Source: Craspedostauros australis
Lineage: Eukaryota > Bacillariophyta > Bacillariophyceae > Mastogloiales > Achnanthaceae
Assembly (NCBI GenBank): GCA_026770025.1
Contig: JAMXDE010000056.1
Span: forward strand, 124,001-188,000
DNA length: 64,000 bases
Reading direction: 5' to 3'
Part shown: piece after piece, positions 22,907 through 33,500 of the stretch
How positions within the stretch are numbered: position 1 is the first letter of the stretch
How the letters are laid out: each line of letters starts with the position of its first letter
Program-made: the position numbers and the translations under genes
Notes under the pieces: model-generated
What the model was told of the DNA's origin: nothing
Databases searched by the model: none
What the model saw: only the letters and a program-made list of their open reading frames with translations

Positions 22907-24133
22907 CTATGGCACGAGGAGGAGGTACTCCTCCATACTCATCTTGTTCAAATCGTACCTTGCAGACTGTTGATTACCATACACAGTGCAGTGCAGATTC
23001 ATGAAGAACGCAGCAGTGTAGTACATATGCGTGAGTGGACTGCCGTAGATGCGCATCAGCTTGGTTACATCCAACAAAGGGAAGAGCTTCACGATTTCCT
23101 TGAACTGCCACTCGACGCAGATGCGCACCGCAGACATCTCCCTGTTGACGATAGCTTCAGGTGATCCGCGAACGACATTGCTGAAACCACCGAACACATA
23201 CACACGGTTGGCATACGCTGGATCCCCGTACAGGCGGTAGATTTTGTTTGGGCCATCCAATGGCATCATGTCTTCCATTTGCTCTTCGATTCGGCTCTCC
23301 TTCAGCATGAAACCATCATGGCGATTCCCAGCAATGGGTCCGTAGAAGTGCATCATCAATCCATCCGGAGCCGACACTCCTTGATATTTGATGCCGTGAC
23401 ATCGCTTGTGGCCGGAGTATGCGAACTCCTGATAAATGTGTGGGCGACACGTTTTTCGCAACGTTCCATCAATGAAGCCGACGACGTTGTCCACGATCCC
23501 ATCAGTCGCTCTCTCAACATAATCAGCATACATCTCGAAACGATGCGCAAATGTCTGCATGTTATCGAAGTAGGGACGGGCGATGTCGTGGAAATGGCCG
23601 CAGAAGGTAAGAATCACAGCGGATAATTTAGAATTCCCGACTCCGAAGACAACCTCCATGTCACCCAGAGTGCCCCGATGCGCCAGGCGATACAACATGT
23701 AGAGCATGCCTGTTTCGAAGGGCACACTGTATCCATATTGGCAGGTGATGGCCTCGGAGGATGTTGCGCCAGACACTTCCTCGAACTTGGGCCAAAGGCA
23801 TCCCAGCATGCTTTGGAGGGCACACTTTCGGAAGCGAAAGTGGGTGATGGCCTGCATCTCCGAAAGATGTTCGATTCGGATTGGCGCTTTCTGGCGATTC
23901 GAGGGCGGCACGATTGGTGCGTAGTAGCGCATTTGCATGTTGAGCAAATGAAGCCCGAGCTCGATGACGAGATCGAAGTTCTCATCCAGGAAAGACTGAT
24001 CGAACAAGGGTTCGTTGGAGTTGGCCTGGGCATGCTGTAGTTGCTGCAACTCGTCGGCGAAAGTGATGAATGCGATCCTTGCCTGCTTGCAAGCTTCCCG
24101 CTCAGGAAGACAGTTCCAACTCCTCTTTCCCAT
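22907..24133 (-). CDS. PIF/Harbinger DDE transposase (HARBI1-like nuclease)
   Basis: A 408-residue protein from MGKRSWNCLP; an upstream in-frame Met at 24346 would add 71 residues. It has the DDE_4 nuclease core in order: GFIDGTLRKTCRP (Asp222), the YSGHKRCHGIKYQGV block, GPIAGNRHDGFML, GDPAYANR (Asp304) and VRICVEWQFKEIV (Glu341). All three catalytic acidic residues of the family are present. The enzyme would cut and rejoin the element ends as a DNA transposase. It is transcribed towards the accessory ORF, with about 290 bp between the two stop codons. No frameshift or stop interrupts it. Confidence 0.92.
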   Translation of the reverse strand: MGKRSWNCLPEREACKQARIAFITFADELQQLQHAQANSNEPLFDQSFLDENFDLVIELGLHLLNMQMRYYAPIVPPSNRQKAPIRIEHLSEMQAITHFRFRKCALQSMLGCLWPKFEEVSGATSSEAITCQYGYSVPFETGMLYMLYRLAHRGTLGDMEVVFGVGNSKLSAVILTFCGHFHDIARPYFDNMQTFAHRFEMYADYVERATDGIVDNVVGFIDGTLRKTCRPHIYQEFAYSGHKRCHGIKYQGVSAPDGLMMHFYGPIAGNRHDGFMLKESRIEEQMEDMMPLDGPNKIYRLYGDPAYANRVYVFGGFSNVVRGSPEAIVNREMSAVRICVEWQFKEIVKLFPLLDVTKLMRIYGSPLTHMYYTAAFFMNLHCTVYGNQQSARYDLNKMSMEEYLLLVP

Positions 24134-24531
24134 TGCGATTGGACGGTCTATGTAGATGTGGAAGGACGAAGTCGAATGATGTACAGGAGGAGGCATGCAG
24201 TGCGGGTGGAGGTAACGACACAGCGACAAATTCAACGGCAACGCCTCCGACGCAGATGAATGAAACAGATGAGACGGGCACAGCTCAGGGATGCCGATGC
24301 CGATGTGACGAACAAAATGTGGCGGCCGGTTGGATGAATGAGACAAAGCAGCACAGGAACCATTTAGAAAAATACCTTTTCCTTTCTAGTCTTGCTTACG
24401 ACCCTCTTGATTCTAATATTAGTTCACGGTCGGTGACGTCGGTCATGTTTTGGGCCGTTACTTTCAGACGTTATTGATAGTCACAGTGCGTGTCGTTTCG
24501 GGAAACTGGTTTCGGGTTTCAGGTTGTCTCT

Positions 24532-26042
24532 ATTGTGGTGCGAACCGATGTGTTCCTCACATGCCATTACCAGTTCCTTACATCCTGATATCATCCATTG
24601 TGGCTTCGTTCATTGTATTGCATTGTAGTTGATTATGGTTGATTACTTCTGCAATAGCGTTTCAGTTCTACTCCAGAATACTGTACACCAGCAACAGTCT
24701 TGGCAACAGCAACTTGGATGTATGTGTATCGTTGCATCCATCGTGCTTGGGGGAGCAATGATCCCTTGGTTAGCGGCAGCACACAAGAGCAGTCCAGAAT
24801 AGAGCAGAGTAGGTTGTTTCACACCGAGGAGTTCAATCTCGCCATGCTCTGACCGCTCTTCATTGGATTCTCCGCATCGGTGAGCCTGTGTAACTGCGCT
24901 GCGCATAATTTCCACGCAATGTGCGCGCATTTTAGCATGTATCGCGTGCGCAATGTAGATGCCAGTGTTCGATTGGCCATAGTTGCGCTGGAGATTAGTA
25001 GAGAACATGAGGCTTCCTCCACAGAACAGTTCGAACGCGATTTGATGGAGCACGAACAGCGACTGCGTCAACGACTTCACCCATGGCATGAGTGTAAAAT
25101 CAATGGCTAGTCTTCGCGAGAGCATAGCAACCAGCGTCAATGAAGACAGTTGTGGCGCGTGAGTAGGAAGCGGTGTTTCCTCGCGAGGATAGTACGCGGT
25201 AAAGTGACGAAAAGAACTTGCAGTTGATATATCTTTGGAGGAAGTGAGGTTCGAAGACCGAGACTACACGGGAAGGTGCAGGGGAGGATTTTGCGTCAAT
25301 TGAAAGCAACGGCACGATGATCCGACGTCGGGCTGATCCACAACCTTGCATAAAGTAGAGAGACTCAGGTGAGCGGCACAGTACGAATCTACAACACGTA
25401 AACACGCACGATAATTTTTGGCGCGAACTTTTGTGCGTTCACGGATCGATGATCATGGCTGTCACGAGCATTAGTGACTGACTTCAAACACCCAAAGCAA
25501 CACACAAAAGCAATCTGGACCGCTGACCAGCACACCACCCGAAGCAGAATGAAGCGACGAATACAGCCGTGCCATTCACTTGAGCAATAGACGAAACAGA
25601 ATTGGATGCGGGTCTTTGGAAGGCAGTCGGTCGAGATTGGACGAAGAAGCAACAAGTTGCTGTACCAGAATGCTGTAGACTCTACGCAGTTACCAATGGC
25701 TACCAACGAAAAAAATCCGAAATCACGTCCGTACGTCGTCCGTATGACAAAGGTCGATAAAGGGTTAAAACAGGCATCAAGATGAACATGAAGCGGAGAC
25801 CGCTTGCCAACAATGAACACATCAACAGAGAGCTATCACTCTCTTCTTTCTAATGATGCAAAGATGTCAGGCAACGGCCATCAACTCATCGAATGGCAGC
25901 TTGTGCCGTCGGCGATATGCCAATGGTTTCCAATGATTACCAAAAAGTGCCAATAAACCGGAAATTAACCAATAGGCACGGGGTGCTCTCTCTCTCTCTC
26001 TCTCTCTCTGTATAGTTGTATGATGGTCGTGCTCAATTTATT
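24532..26042. other. Intergenic region right of the Harbinger element
   Basis: About 1.5 kb without a gene I can support. ORFs at 24643-25140 (-) and 25389-25820 (-) have no recognisable domain. A CT microsatellite lies at about 25986-26009. Confidence 0.5.
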
Positions 26043-26153
26043 TGTACTCTCTGTAGAGAGAGACCAGAGCAAGTCTCCACGTTCTTTCAACGCGGCAGTC
26101 TATGCGCGCGAGGACAGAGGAAAACGAAGTGATTGTGAATCATGACTGACTCA
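26043..26153 (+). repeat. Dispersed repeat, diverged copy upstream of COX17
   Basis: Colinear with 5697-5805 and 14357-14465 but with scattered substitutions, so it is an older relative outside the cassette array. It lies about 255 bp before the COX17 start codon. Confidence 0.7.
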
Positions 26154-26408
26154 GATGGCGCGTGTTTGGGTAGCGTTGTTCGAATCCATTCCGAAACCGC
26201 ACATTCTCGCTCTTTTGTCTGTGTGTGAGAGAGAACAACACACATTGGCTCTCGTCATCATCATTGGCGTTCCAGATACCGCACACACTCTCCTTGCAGC
26301 CATCAACACCCACCTTGCTAATACCATTGCTCTTCGCCAACCCAAGAGTCAGACAAAGTCCGAATCAATAGAGCAGATTGAATTGAATAATAATCAGATC
26401 GAATCAAG

Positions 26409-26830
26409 ATGGGCAACCAAGCATCCGCACCAGCACCAGAGCCAGCGGTAAGAGATTGGATCGAGGAAGCGCGCCATTGATCTGCAACCAACAACACTGT
26501 GAAACGCAATTGCGCAAACCGAACGATTCTGCCAGTGTCTTCGGCCGATATTGCCAACTACCATCATCTCACAACAACAACATCAATTGTCATTGCGCTC
26601 TCTCGTTTTGCGCGGCACCCGCTTGCATCCAACGATTTCGCCCACAGGCCAAGAAGGCACCACGCAAGGTGGGCATCAAGACGGGCAAGCCAATCTGCTG
26701 CTGCTGCCCCGACACCAAGAAGGCTCGCGACGAATGCGTCGTGTTCAAGGGCGAGGAGGATCCGGATTGTCAGAAGCTCATCAATCTGCACAAGGCCTGT
26801 TTGCGGGATGAAGGATTCGATGTCAAATAG
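26409..26830 (+). CDS. COX17: COX17 cytochrome c oxidase copper chaperone (two exons)
   Basis: A small twin CX9C protein of the mitochondrial intermembrane space that hands Cu(I) to SCO1 and COX11 for cytochrome c oxidase assembly. Exon 1 (26409-26447) encodes MGNQASAPAPEPA. A 200-bp GT-AG intron follows (26448-26647). Exon 2 (26648-26830) encodes the conserved domain; the join is phase 0 and gives 73 residues, a normal COX17 length. Seen in sequence: GKPICCCCPDTKKARDEC, in which the last Cys of the run and the next Cys form one CX9C, then CQKLINLHKAC as the second CX9C. The usual Cu-binding CC motif is extended to four consecutive cysteines. Termini match the family (KACLRDEGF). Confidence 0.93.
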
Positions 26831-27514
26831 TAGGAGAAATTGAGTTCTGCGGAGTGAAGCGAAGTTGAGGATACCGGAAACATGACGCAACCAACGAGCA
26901 TTTGTTCATTCATTCATGCAAGGAGAGGAGGAGGAAGATCTTGACTCTGAAATTGAAGCCTTGACGAGTATGCAATGTAGCAGCCAGACACGAACGTGGT
27001 ATTATACTTCATGGTATGAAATGATTGCGGATGATGTGGCGTGATGGACGAAGCATGCAACGAAACGGAAGTAAGAGAAGAAATGGAAATGGAATGAATT
27101 GATGGCATCAATGGATGGATCAGATGATACAAACGGTGATGCTTTGGGTGAAAAGCGCAATAGCAACATCAGCTGCAAAAGGTCGCCACGAAAGGAGCAA
27201 ATTCATTACGCAGTGTATTCCAGCATGCGCTCATCGTTGCTCCCATGGGTGTGGAAACATCGTACTCAAACTCGAACTTGGACTCGAACTCTGTAAGAAT
27301 GAAGCATTGCATTCTCTCATACAGCCAGACACGTAGCGTACATAGAACAAAATATGCAAAAGTATCGATTAACCATCGATTATTGTATGGCATGAATGTC
27401 ACGCTGCGGTACTGCGGTCCTCTCGCCTGTTTTGAAACCATGGCTGTGAACATATCGCGAACGGGAGATACCAGTAGGCAGAGCACCAATAAAACACACC
27501 ACAGGAGCGCGCTG
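26831..27514. other. Convergent intergenic region between COX17 and TBP
   Basis: About 680 bp between two 3' ends. No gene is supported; it is expected to hold the 3' UTRs of both genes. Confidence 0.5.
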
Positions 27515-28336
27515 CTATACCTCCGCCAGCTGCTTCTCCTTTCCCGCGGAACTTGGATCTGCAAGCGCTGTGGACGCTGCCGCCACCGCATTGCTACCGC
27601 TCGCTCCCGGCAGCGTATTGACGTGCACCTTCTTGAACTCCAGAAGGACCGGATAGAGCTTGGTGAGCGCGTTGCTGAGGTCAATCTCCTTCTTCGCTCC
27701 CGTGATGACGACCTTGCCGCTGACGAATATGAGAAAGACGACGCGAGGACTGACGAGACGATATATGAGACCAGGAAAGAGCTCGGGCTCGTAGGACGCA
27801 AAGGCCGAATGGGCGTAGACCAGCCCCTCCAGACGAATGGGAAAGCCGACGTCCGTCGTTCCCACGATGTTCTGCACCTTGAAATCCAAGAAGTCGTTGG
27901 GCTTGAAGCCGACGCGCTCGATGATGTAGGCGAACTTCTTGGCCGCCAGCGTGGCGTTGTGCGTGGAGCGCACCCCCGTGACGCACATCTTGCCGCTGCT
28001 GAAGATGAGCGCCGTCGATCGCGGCTCGCGCAGGCGCATGATGACGGCCCCGAAGCGTCGCGGGTTGAATTCCGTGTTGCGGCATTTGAGCGCCACCTTC
28101 TTGAGGTCCAGGCGCACCCCTAACGTGGCCGTGCAGGAGATGTTCTGGATGCGGATCAGCAGCGTCCCGCCCGTGACGCCGTCCGAAGCCTCGATCACGG
28201 ATCCCGCGAGGCTCGTGGTGTGAGTCGTCGTCGTTGCGTCCGGGATGGCCAGGGCGCTCTTCGATAGAGCGGTGCCATCGTGCTCCGCGCCGCCCTTGTC
28301 CTTCGATCCGCCCGTGCTCGACATTCTGCCGCTCAT
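27515..28336 (-). CDS. TBP: TATA-box-binding protein
   Basis: General transcription factor that binds and bends TATA DNA for RNA polymerases I, II and III. The 273-residue ORF has no introns. The saddle domain is at about residues 58-237 and shows both imperfect repeats: first [20 protein letters not shown] to [18 protein letters not shown] and ALIFSSGKM, second [20 protein letters not shown] to [14 protein letters not shown] and [15 protein letters not shown]. The four DNA-kinking phenylalanines are present (F95, F112, F187, F204). The N-terminus is a short Ser/Thr/Gly-rich tail. Unusually there is also a C-terminal tail of about 35 residues (Ala/Ser-rich) beyond the core. It is divergent from the carrier gene about 1 kb away. 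Confidence 0.97.
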   Translation of the reverse strand: MSGRMSSTGGSKDKGGAEHDGTALSKSALAIPDATTTTHTTSLAGSVIEASDGVTGGTLLIRIQNISCTATLGVRLDLKKVALKCRNTEFNPRRFGAVIMRLREPRSTALIFSSGKMCVTGVRSTHNATLAAKKFAYIIERVGFKPNDFLDFKVQNIVGTTDVGFPIRLEGLVYAHSAFASYEPELFPGLIYRLVSPRVVFLIFVSGKVVITGAKKEIDLSNALTKLYPVLLEFKKVHVNTLPGASGSNAVAAASTALADPSSAGKEKQLAEV

Positions 28337-29318
28337 CGTTTGAGTGGTCTTGTCAACGTCGGTTGTGCGAAGATGCTCTGGAGGAGTCGTAAGGAGTACC
28401 TAGTACAATCCGATTGCGCGAGTGTGTAATTGTAATACTTTACAGCAGAACAACAGATGAGTGAAGATTGAAGATTGAAGGAAGACACGTTTGGTGAGAT
28501 TGTGGTTGCTCCACGATGTTTGGGATTCCGTAGTTTTTGGACTTGTCGCGTTGTCTCGCTGTTTGTTTCTGTCGGAGCAATTCGTGAACCAAGTGGATGA
28601 TGATTCCCGATTTACGACTATAGATTAGGTGCTTGTGTAGACCTGAATGGAAATGAATCCAATCGATTTCTGGAAGGTCTGTCCACCTATCCGTCGTCGC
28701 GTCAACGCTTCAACCCTTCTTCGTTTTGTTCTTTGTGGACGAGGACGTTCCCACCACCGATTGTCGTTCGCATTTGGTGTCTTGTGCGATCATCGTCCGC
28801 ACGCCAAATGTCCACGTCAGCCAATTCTCGTGATGATCTTGCCGTTCACGGTGTGGAAGTTCGCAGTTCGTTTTCTGAATTCGGCTAAATGAGGTACAGA
28901 GTTTGCACAAAAGTGATTTTGTGGCGTGGGCGATTGTCGCCATGTTCGCCAATTGAACACAACGAAATGACATGGTTTGTCGTGCGCGACAACCGCGACG
29001 ACAAATGGGGAAAGGAATGCTCAACCATTCACCCATCATCATTCTTCGAGATGTGTGTCGTTGGAATGGAAACAGAAATCGAAAAAGAAAAGAAGAAAAC
29101 GAGAGGGAGGTGAACATGTGGAAGGGAAGGGTTCGCATGTAATGGCATGGCTCAGTGCACTTCATGGTTACCTGCGATCACTCACGACCAGTACCATGCA
29201 TGCCATCGTTGCCGGAAGCAACTCCGCATCATCCACGTAGAGCGCAGCCGCACAAAAACAAAACAAAACCAAACAAAGCAGAACAGAACAGAATCAAGCA
29301 TCACCTCGGACATCCACC
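28337..29318. promoter_or_regulatory. Divergent promoter region between TBP and SLC25 carrier
   Basis: Intergenic region of 982 bp between two genes that start outwards, so both promoters should lie here. An A-rich CAAAACAAAACC-type tract lies just upstream of the carrier ATG (about 29254-29300). No specific binding site is claimed. Confidence 0.45.
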
Positions 29319-30209
29319 ATGAGCGTCGTGCGTGAGATCATGGCAGCGGGCCCAGGCTGCGCCATCGCCAACGGAGTCCTGAACGGATTCGAGACCGTGA
29401 AGGTGAAGCTGCAGCTGCACAATGCCAGCAAGCCGGTGTACCACACTCCCACGATGACGGGCGTCATGGCGCAGATCATCAAGGAGGAAGGTTTGGTGAG
29501 GGGTTTGGTGGTGCCGGGATTGTCGGCCTCCCTCACGCGGTCCATCATTTACGGCGGCTACCGCGTGGGCCTCTACTCCGCCACACGCGATTGGTTGTCC
29601 GGAAGCAGCAGCTCCAACGGCGGCACCGTCAAGATGCAGCACCGCATCATGAGCGGCATGTTCACGGGCGCCTTGGGTTCCATGCTCACGTGTCCGTTGG
29701 ACATGGTCCGCACCCGCATGCAGGCCGATGCCGGCTTGGTGCGCAACGGCATGTACACGACGGGCCTGCGCAAGGGCAAGGCCGTGCGGTACCATGATCT
29801 CACCCGCGCCTTCGTCACCATCCTGCGAGACGAAGGCCTCACGCGAGGTCTCTTCCGCGGCGCCAGCGTCACGGTGCTGCGAGCCGCGTGTCTCAACGGG
29901 GCGCAGCTGGCGAGCTACGATACCATGAAGAGGACGCTGGGTTGGCAGGAGGGGCCCGTGCTGCACTTCGTCTGCGCCTTCTGCAGCGGCGTCATCGCGC
30001 AGACCGTTGTCATGCCCATCGACACCATCAAGAGCGCCATGATGGTGGGAGGCACGTGGCAGTCGGTCGGTCGGCGCATCGTCACGAATGGACCCTTCTG
30101 GTTTTACCGCGGCTGCATACCTGCCTGCGCCGGACAGGGCTTGATCATGGTCCTGCAGATGCCGCTCATCGAGCAATTCCGGATGATGCTGGGCGTCAAA
30201 GCGCTGTGA
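29319..30209 (+). CDS. Mitochondrial carrier (SLC25), dicarboxylate/oxoglutarate/UCP-like
   Basis: Inner-membrane solute carrier of 296 residues with three tandem repeats, the normal SLC25 length. Signature motifs: repeat 1 NGFETVKVKLQ (the usual Pro replaced by Gly), repeat 2 CPLDMVRTRMQ and repeat 3 MPIDTIKSAMM. The stretches PGLSASLTRSIIYGGYRVGLY and RAACLNGAQLASYDTMK resemble the oxoglutarate/dicarboxylate/uncoupling-protein clade, so a dicarboxylate substrate is plausible but not proven. The start lies in a good context (ACCATGAG) and no intron is needed. The missing first-repeat Pro is a departure from the canonical PX(D/E)XX(K/R) motif. Confidence 0.88.
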   Translation: MSVVREIMAAGPGCAIANGVLNGFETVKVKLQLHNASKPVYHTPTMTGVMAQIIKEEGLVRGLVVPGLSASLTRSIIYGGYRVGLYSATRDWLSGSSSSNGGTVKMQHRIMSGMFTGALGSMLTCPLDMVRTRMQADAGLVRNGMYTTGLRKGKAVRYHDLTRAFVTILRDEGLTRGLFRGASVTVLRAACLNGAQLASYDTMKRTLGWQEGPVLHFVCAFCSGVIAQTVVMPIDTIKSAMMVGGTWQSVGRRIVTNGPFWFYRGCIPACAGQGLIMVLQMPLIEQFRMMLGVKAL

Positions 30210-30522
30210 TCGTCTTACTCACGACCTTCGTATTCTAGATGGGATTGGGGTTGAGAGTATGACGTGTCATGACATTGCATGTCATGTCACTTTACTCTGT
30301 GGACGAACCAGCGACGAGCAATTCGGAATCCAGCTTCGCGATGTGGTCGCGCCCTGTGCCCTGTTGATGTGGCGCAGCGTCCGTACGAATGTTGACTTTG
30401 ATGTAACAGCATTCAGCTATGGTAGTCGCATCGCAAAGAATGCGATCAATGCTGATACCACGTACCAATATGCTACATACGAGTACACGCATGTGTAGAG
30501 GAGTGCGCTTATGTACGATGCT

Positions 30523-33500
30523 CTACGAGTTATCAGTATCGCCATGTCTCAGGGGTTGGAACTTCGTTCGGATGACCGACAGCACGTGATGGACCTTGGA
30601 CAGCAGCACCGTCGATTCATTCTGATCGTCAACTTCGGGTTTCATCTTGGCCGTCAACGCGCTGCGATACAGATCCTTGTACTTCGTCTGATCCAGCTTC
30701 GCCAGGCTGCGCACCAGCTTCAGCACCAGCTCTTCCACGGACGTGGCCAGCGTGTTCATCTTGCGTCCCCAATCCGAGAACTGCGCGGACGACAGGCGTG
30801 TCTGGAAGCCGTTCACCACATTGGGCGCGAAGGCCAGGTTGGATTCGAGGCAGCATCCCAGCGCCTTCGTCACGCAATCTTCTTCGGCGGATACGGACGA
30901 GTACAGGCTCGCAAGGTCGATGCAGAGCAGGACGAAGGTCGGTTCGTTCCCCTGTAGCGACGACGAATAATAGGTGAATGCCATGTTGTAATGACTAAAG
31001 GCGGCGGACAGCTTCTGCCTCGTCTTGGTTTCATCGCGTTGGCACGTCCACAGTTTGGAATTCGTCAACGCCAGCTGATAGTGCACGGCGGCTGCCTGCT
31101 GGAGGTTGCCGGACTGCTCGTAGATCTTCAGCGCCTGCTCCATGGGCTCGTAGATCGATCGTTCCTTGCCAGGTGTCAGACGCATGGATTGCAGCACGAT
31201 GGGGACGTTGCCACCGCCCACGAGCGATTGCCGTCTGCGCACGGCAAGCACCAAGAAAGTCGCGGCGAGTTCGTTGCTCACCATGTCCCACGTCATGGGA
31301 TCCACATCGCGGACTCCCAGAGACTCATGCGCCGCCTGCAGATGATCCGCGGCCTCCTGCAAGCACTTTTCGGCATGCGTCGTTCCATCCGGCGCGCTAG
31401 CTGGCGGTGATGCTGATGCAGTTGTTGCTGGTGCTGCCGTAGTTGTTGACGATGACGACGCGGAGGTGCTGTTGGTTGCGAATCTGGAGTTGGCCCGGAG
31501 CTTGTAGCATTGGCATAGATTGCATCGCAACAGCGCCACATTCTGCAAGTCTCCACATGCGCCGAATGCATGCAGACCCTCCAAGAACCAAAATCGGGCA
31601 GAGCACAGTAGCCCCTCCGCCGCCAACGCAACGTACTCGGGTGAACTTTGGCCCGTGGCTGCCGTCCTTGATGTTGCTGTTGTTGATGGCGATGCGAGCA
31701 AAGCACGCAGCGCACTCAGCATCATCTTGCCCGTCTCGTTGCACGCATCTCCCATCCGTTGTCGTAGAAGGTTCAAGATCGACGGTTCATCAGGTCTACC
31801 GGATGATTTGGTGGTGGTCGTTGTTGTTTTTGACGTCGACGTGTGTTTTTGCGATGATGCCTTTGATGGTGATGGTGACTGCAACGATGATGACAATGAC
31901 GACGACGGAGCTGGCGGTGCACTTGTAGAAGTTGACGTGTGAACACCAGCACCAGTATCCTCCATACCTTCTGCCGCCACCATGTCTTCGAATGTGCGTA
32001 TCGCACGATCGTACGCGATGCAAGATGCCACTAGCACCTTGCGCTTCTCTCGGTCCAGCAACCGTTGCTTCGACAAGGCCGATTCAGCAGCCGCGACAGC
32101 ATCTTTCCCAATGCCAGTGAGCTCGCCTGCGGCCTCGCGACTTGCCTTCTTGGTCTTGCCAAAGTCGAACACGATATCCACCACGCCTGAAAGCGAATTG
32201 AACGACACGCATTGATGGCTGCGATCAAGTATGGTGCGTCGGCATTGGGAATGGAATGATGGAGGTCTCAGATTCAGAATCTGCGCCACAGAGTTGCCTT
32301 GCTGGTTCTCGAAGGATTCCTTGACGTCCTGCAGCACGTAGATGACATCGTCACCTGACGCGTGACCGCGATCGCGCCACAGCTCGTCGGAGGCAAAGGA
32401 TCTGGCGAAATGGCCGCAATGCTCCCAAAGCCAGCAGTACTGAAGTTGGAGGCTTTGGAACAGCTGGCTCGATTGCATCTCCTCCTTTTCGCGGCCCATG
32501 TACAGCAAAGAGACGATGGATGCGGAGGTGGATATGCGATGACCCGCGAGCCTCAATGCCTGCATCGCGCTGGATGAGAAGTAGTTGCGCAAGTGATGCT
32601 CGGCAAGACGCAGCGTGACGTTGATGAGTTTGTAGTGCAAGCCGAACAGCTGCATGTTCACGGCTTCGTTCATTTCCATGAATTGTTCCGGGATCCTGTT
32701 GGGGTTGCCGAAGCCATCGCTGTCATTGCTGCTCTCGTTGCTGCAATCTTCCTCGTCTTCGTCGTCATCGTCGTCATCTCCGCTCATGCGTGCTGTAACG
32801 GTCTGCGGCCTGCTTGAAATGCTGCTTGCATTCTCTGCGTGCCGTCGGCTTCGTTTCAACCGCCGTTGCTTCCGTCTCTCCATCTGCTCCACAGCAACCT
32901 TCGATACCTTCTCCAACACAGGCCAGAGGATCTTTATGCCTCTGACCAGGTAATCCTGCGATTTGGTGAGGCTGTCGATCGTGATGTGAGCGTATGGTTG
33001 TGTGTGTGATCGCGGTGGCCTTCGCTTGGCCTCCTCCGAGAACGACATAACCGGGCGTGGCATGGATGAAGGTTGCGATGAGGCTGACTTGCTGCTTGCT
33101 CGGACATCGCCGTCCTTACCTTCTCCACGCAAATTGGACGATGATCGTCTTGCCGTGCCGCTTTTGCTGCTTTCGTTGATGTTGGCACTGTCCACCTCAC
33201 CTCCAAGGTACGTCTCGGATAAATGCTCGTAGACGGATGCCACCAAGCTTTCATGTGCCTTTCCATCCATATCCTTTAGATCATCCAGCAGATCAAGCGT
33301 GGTTTGCAGCAGACTGCGTTGCCTGTCGCGAAAGCTTCGTCGTTTGCTGTTGAGAAACGACTTGTCGAACTGCGACGCTGACGAAGGCATGGATGCAGAT
33401 GGCGATACAGATGGTGATGATGGGGACGAAGCCGGCATATGATCAGGCCCATCTTCCATCATGGATTCCAAATGCCGCAGCCGCAGAGCGAATCGGTAGG

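Larger units (their letters stand above)
20751..24531. mobile_element. PIF/Harbinger DNA transposon, apparently complete
   Basis: A 3781-bp element. The left end (20751) begins AGAGACTTCCTGAAATCCGA and the right end (24531, reverse complement) begins AGAGACAACCTGAAACCCGA, an imperfect terminal inverted repeat of about 21 bp. Both ends are flanked by the 3-bp direct repeat ATT (20748-20750 and 24532-24534), as expected from a 3-bp target duplication. Inside are two convergent ORFs: a Myb/trihelix-like accessory protein (+) and a DDE transposase (-). This two-gene layout is the hallmark of PIF/Harbinger elements. All three catalytic residues are present and neither ORF is broken, so the element may be active. 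Confidence 0.92.

Noticed and set aside
27245-28123. 292-codon + strand ORF
   Set aside because: Antisense to TBP, with no recognisable domain.
29301-30176. 291-codon minus-strand ORF
   Set aside because: Antisense to the SLC25 carrier; His/Ala/Asp-rich shadow translation.
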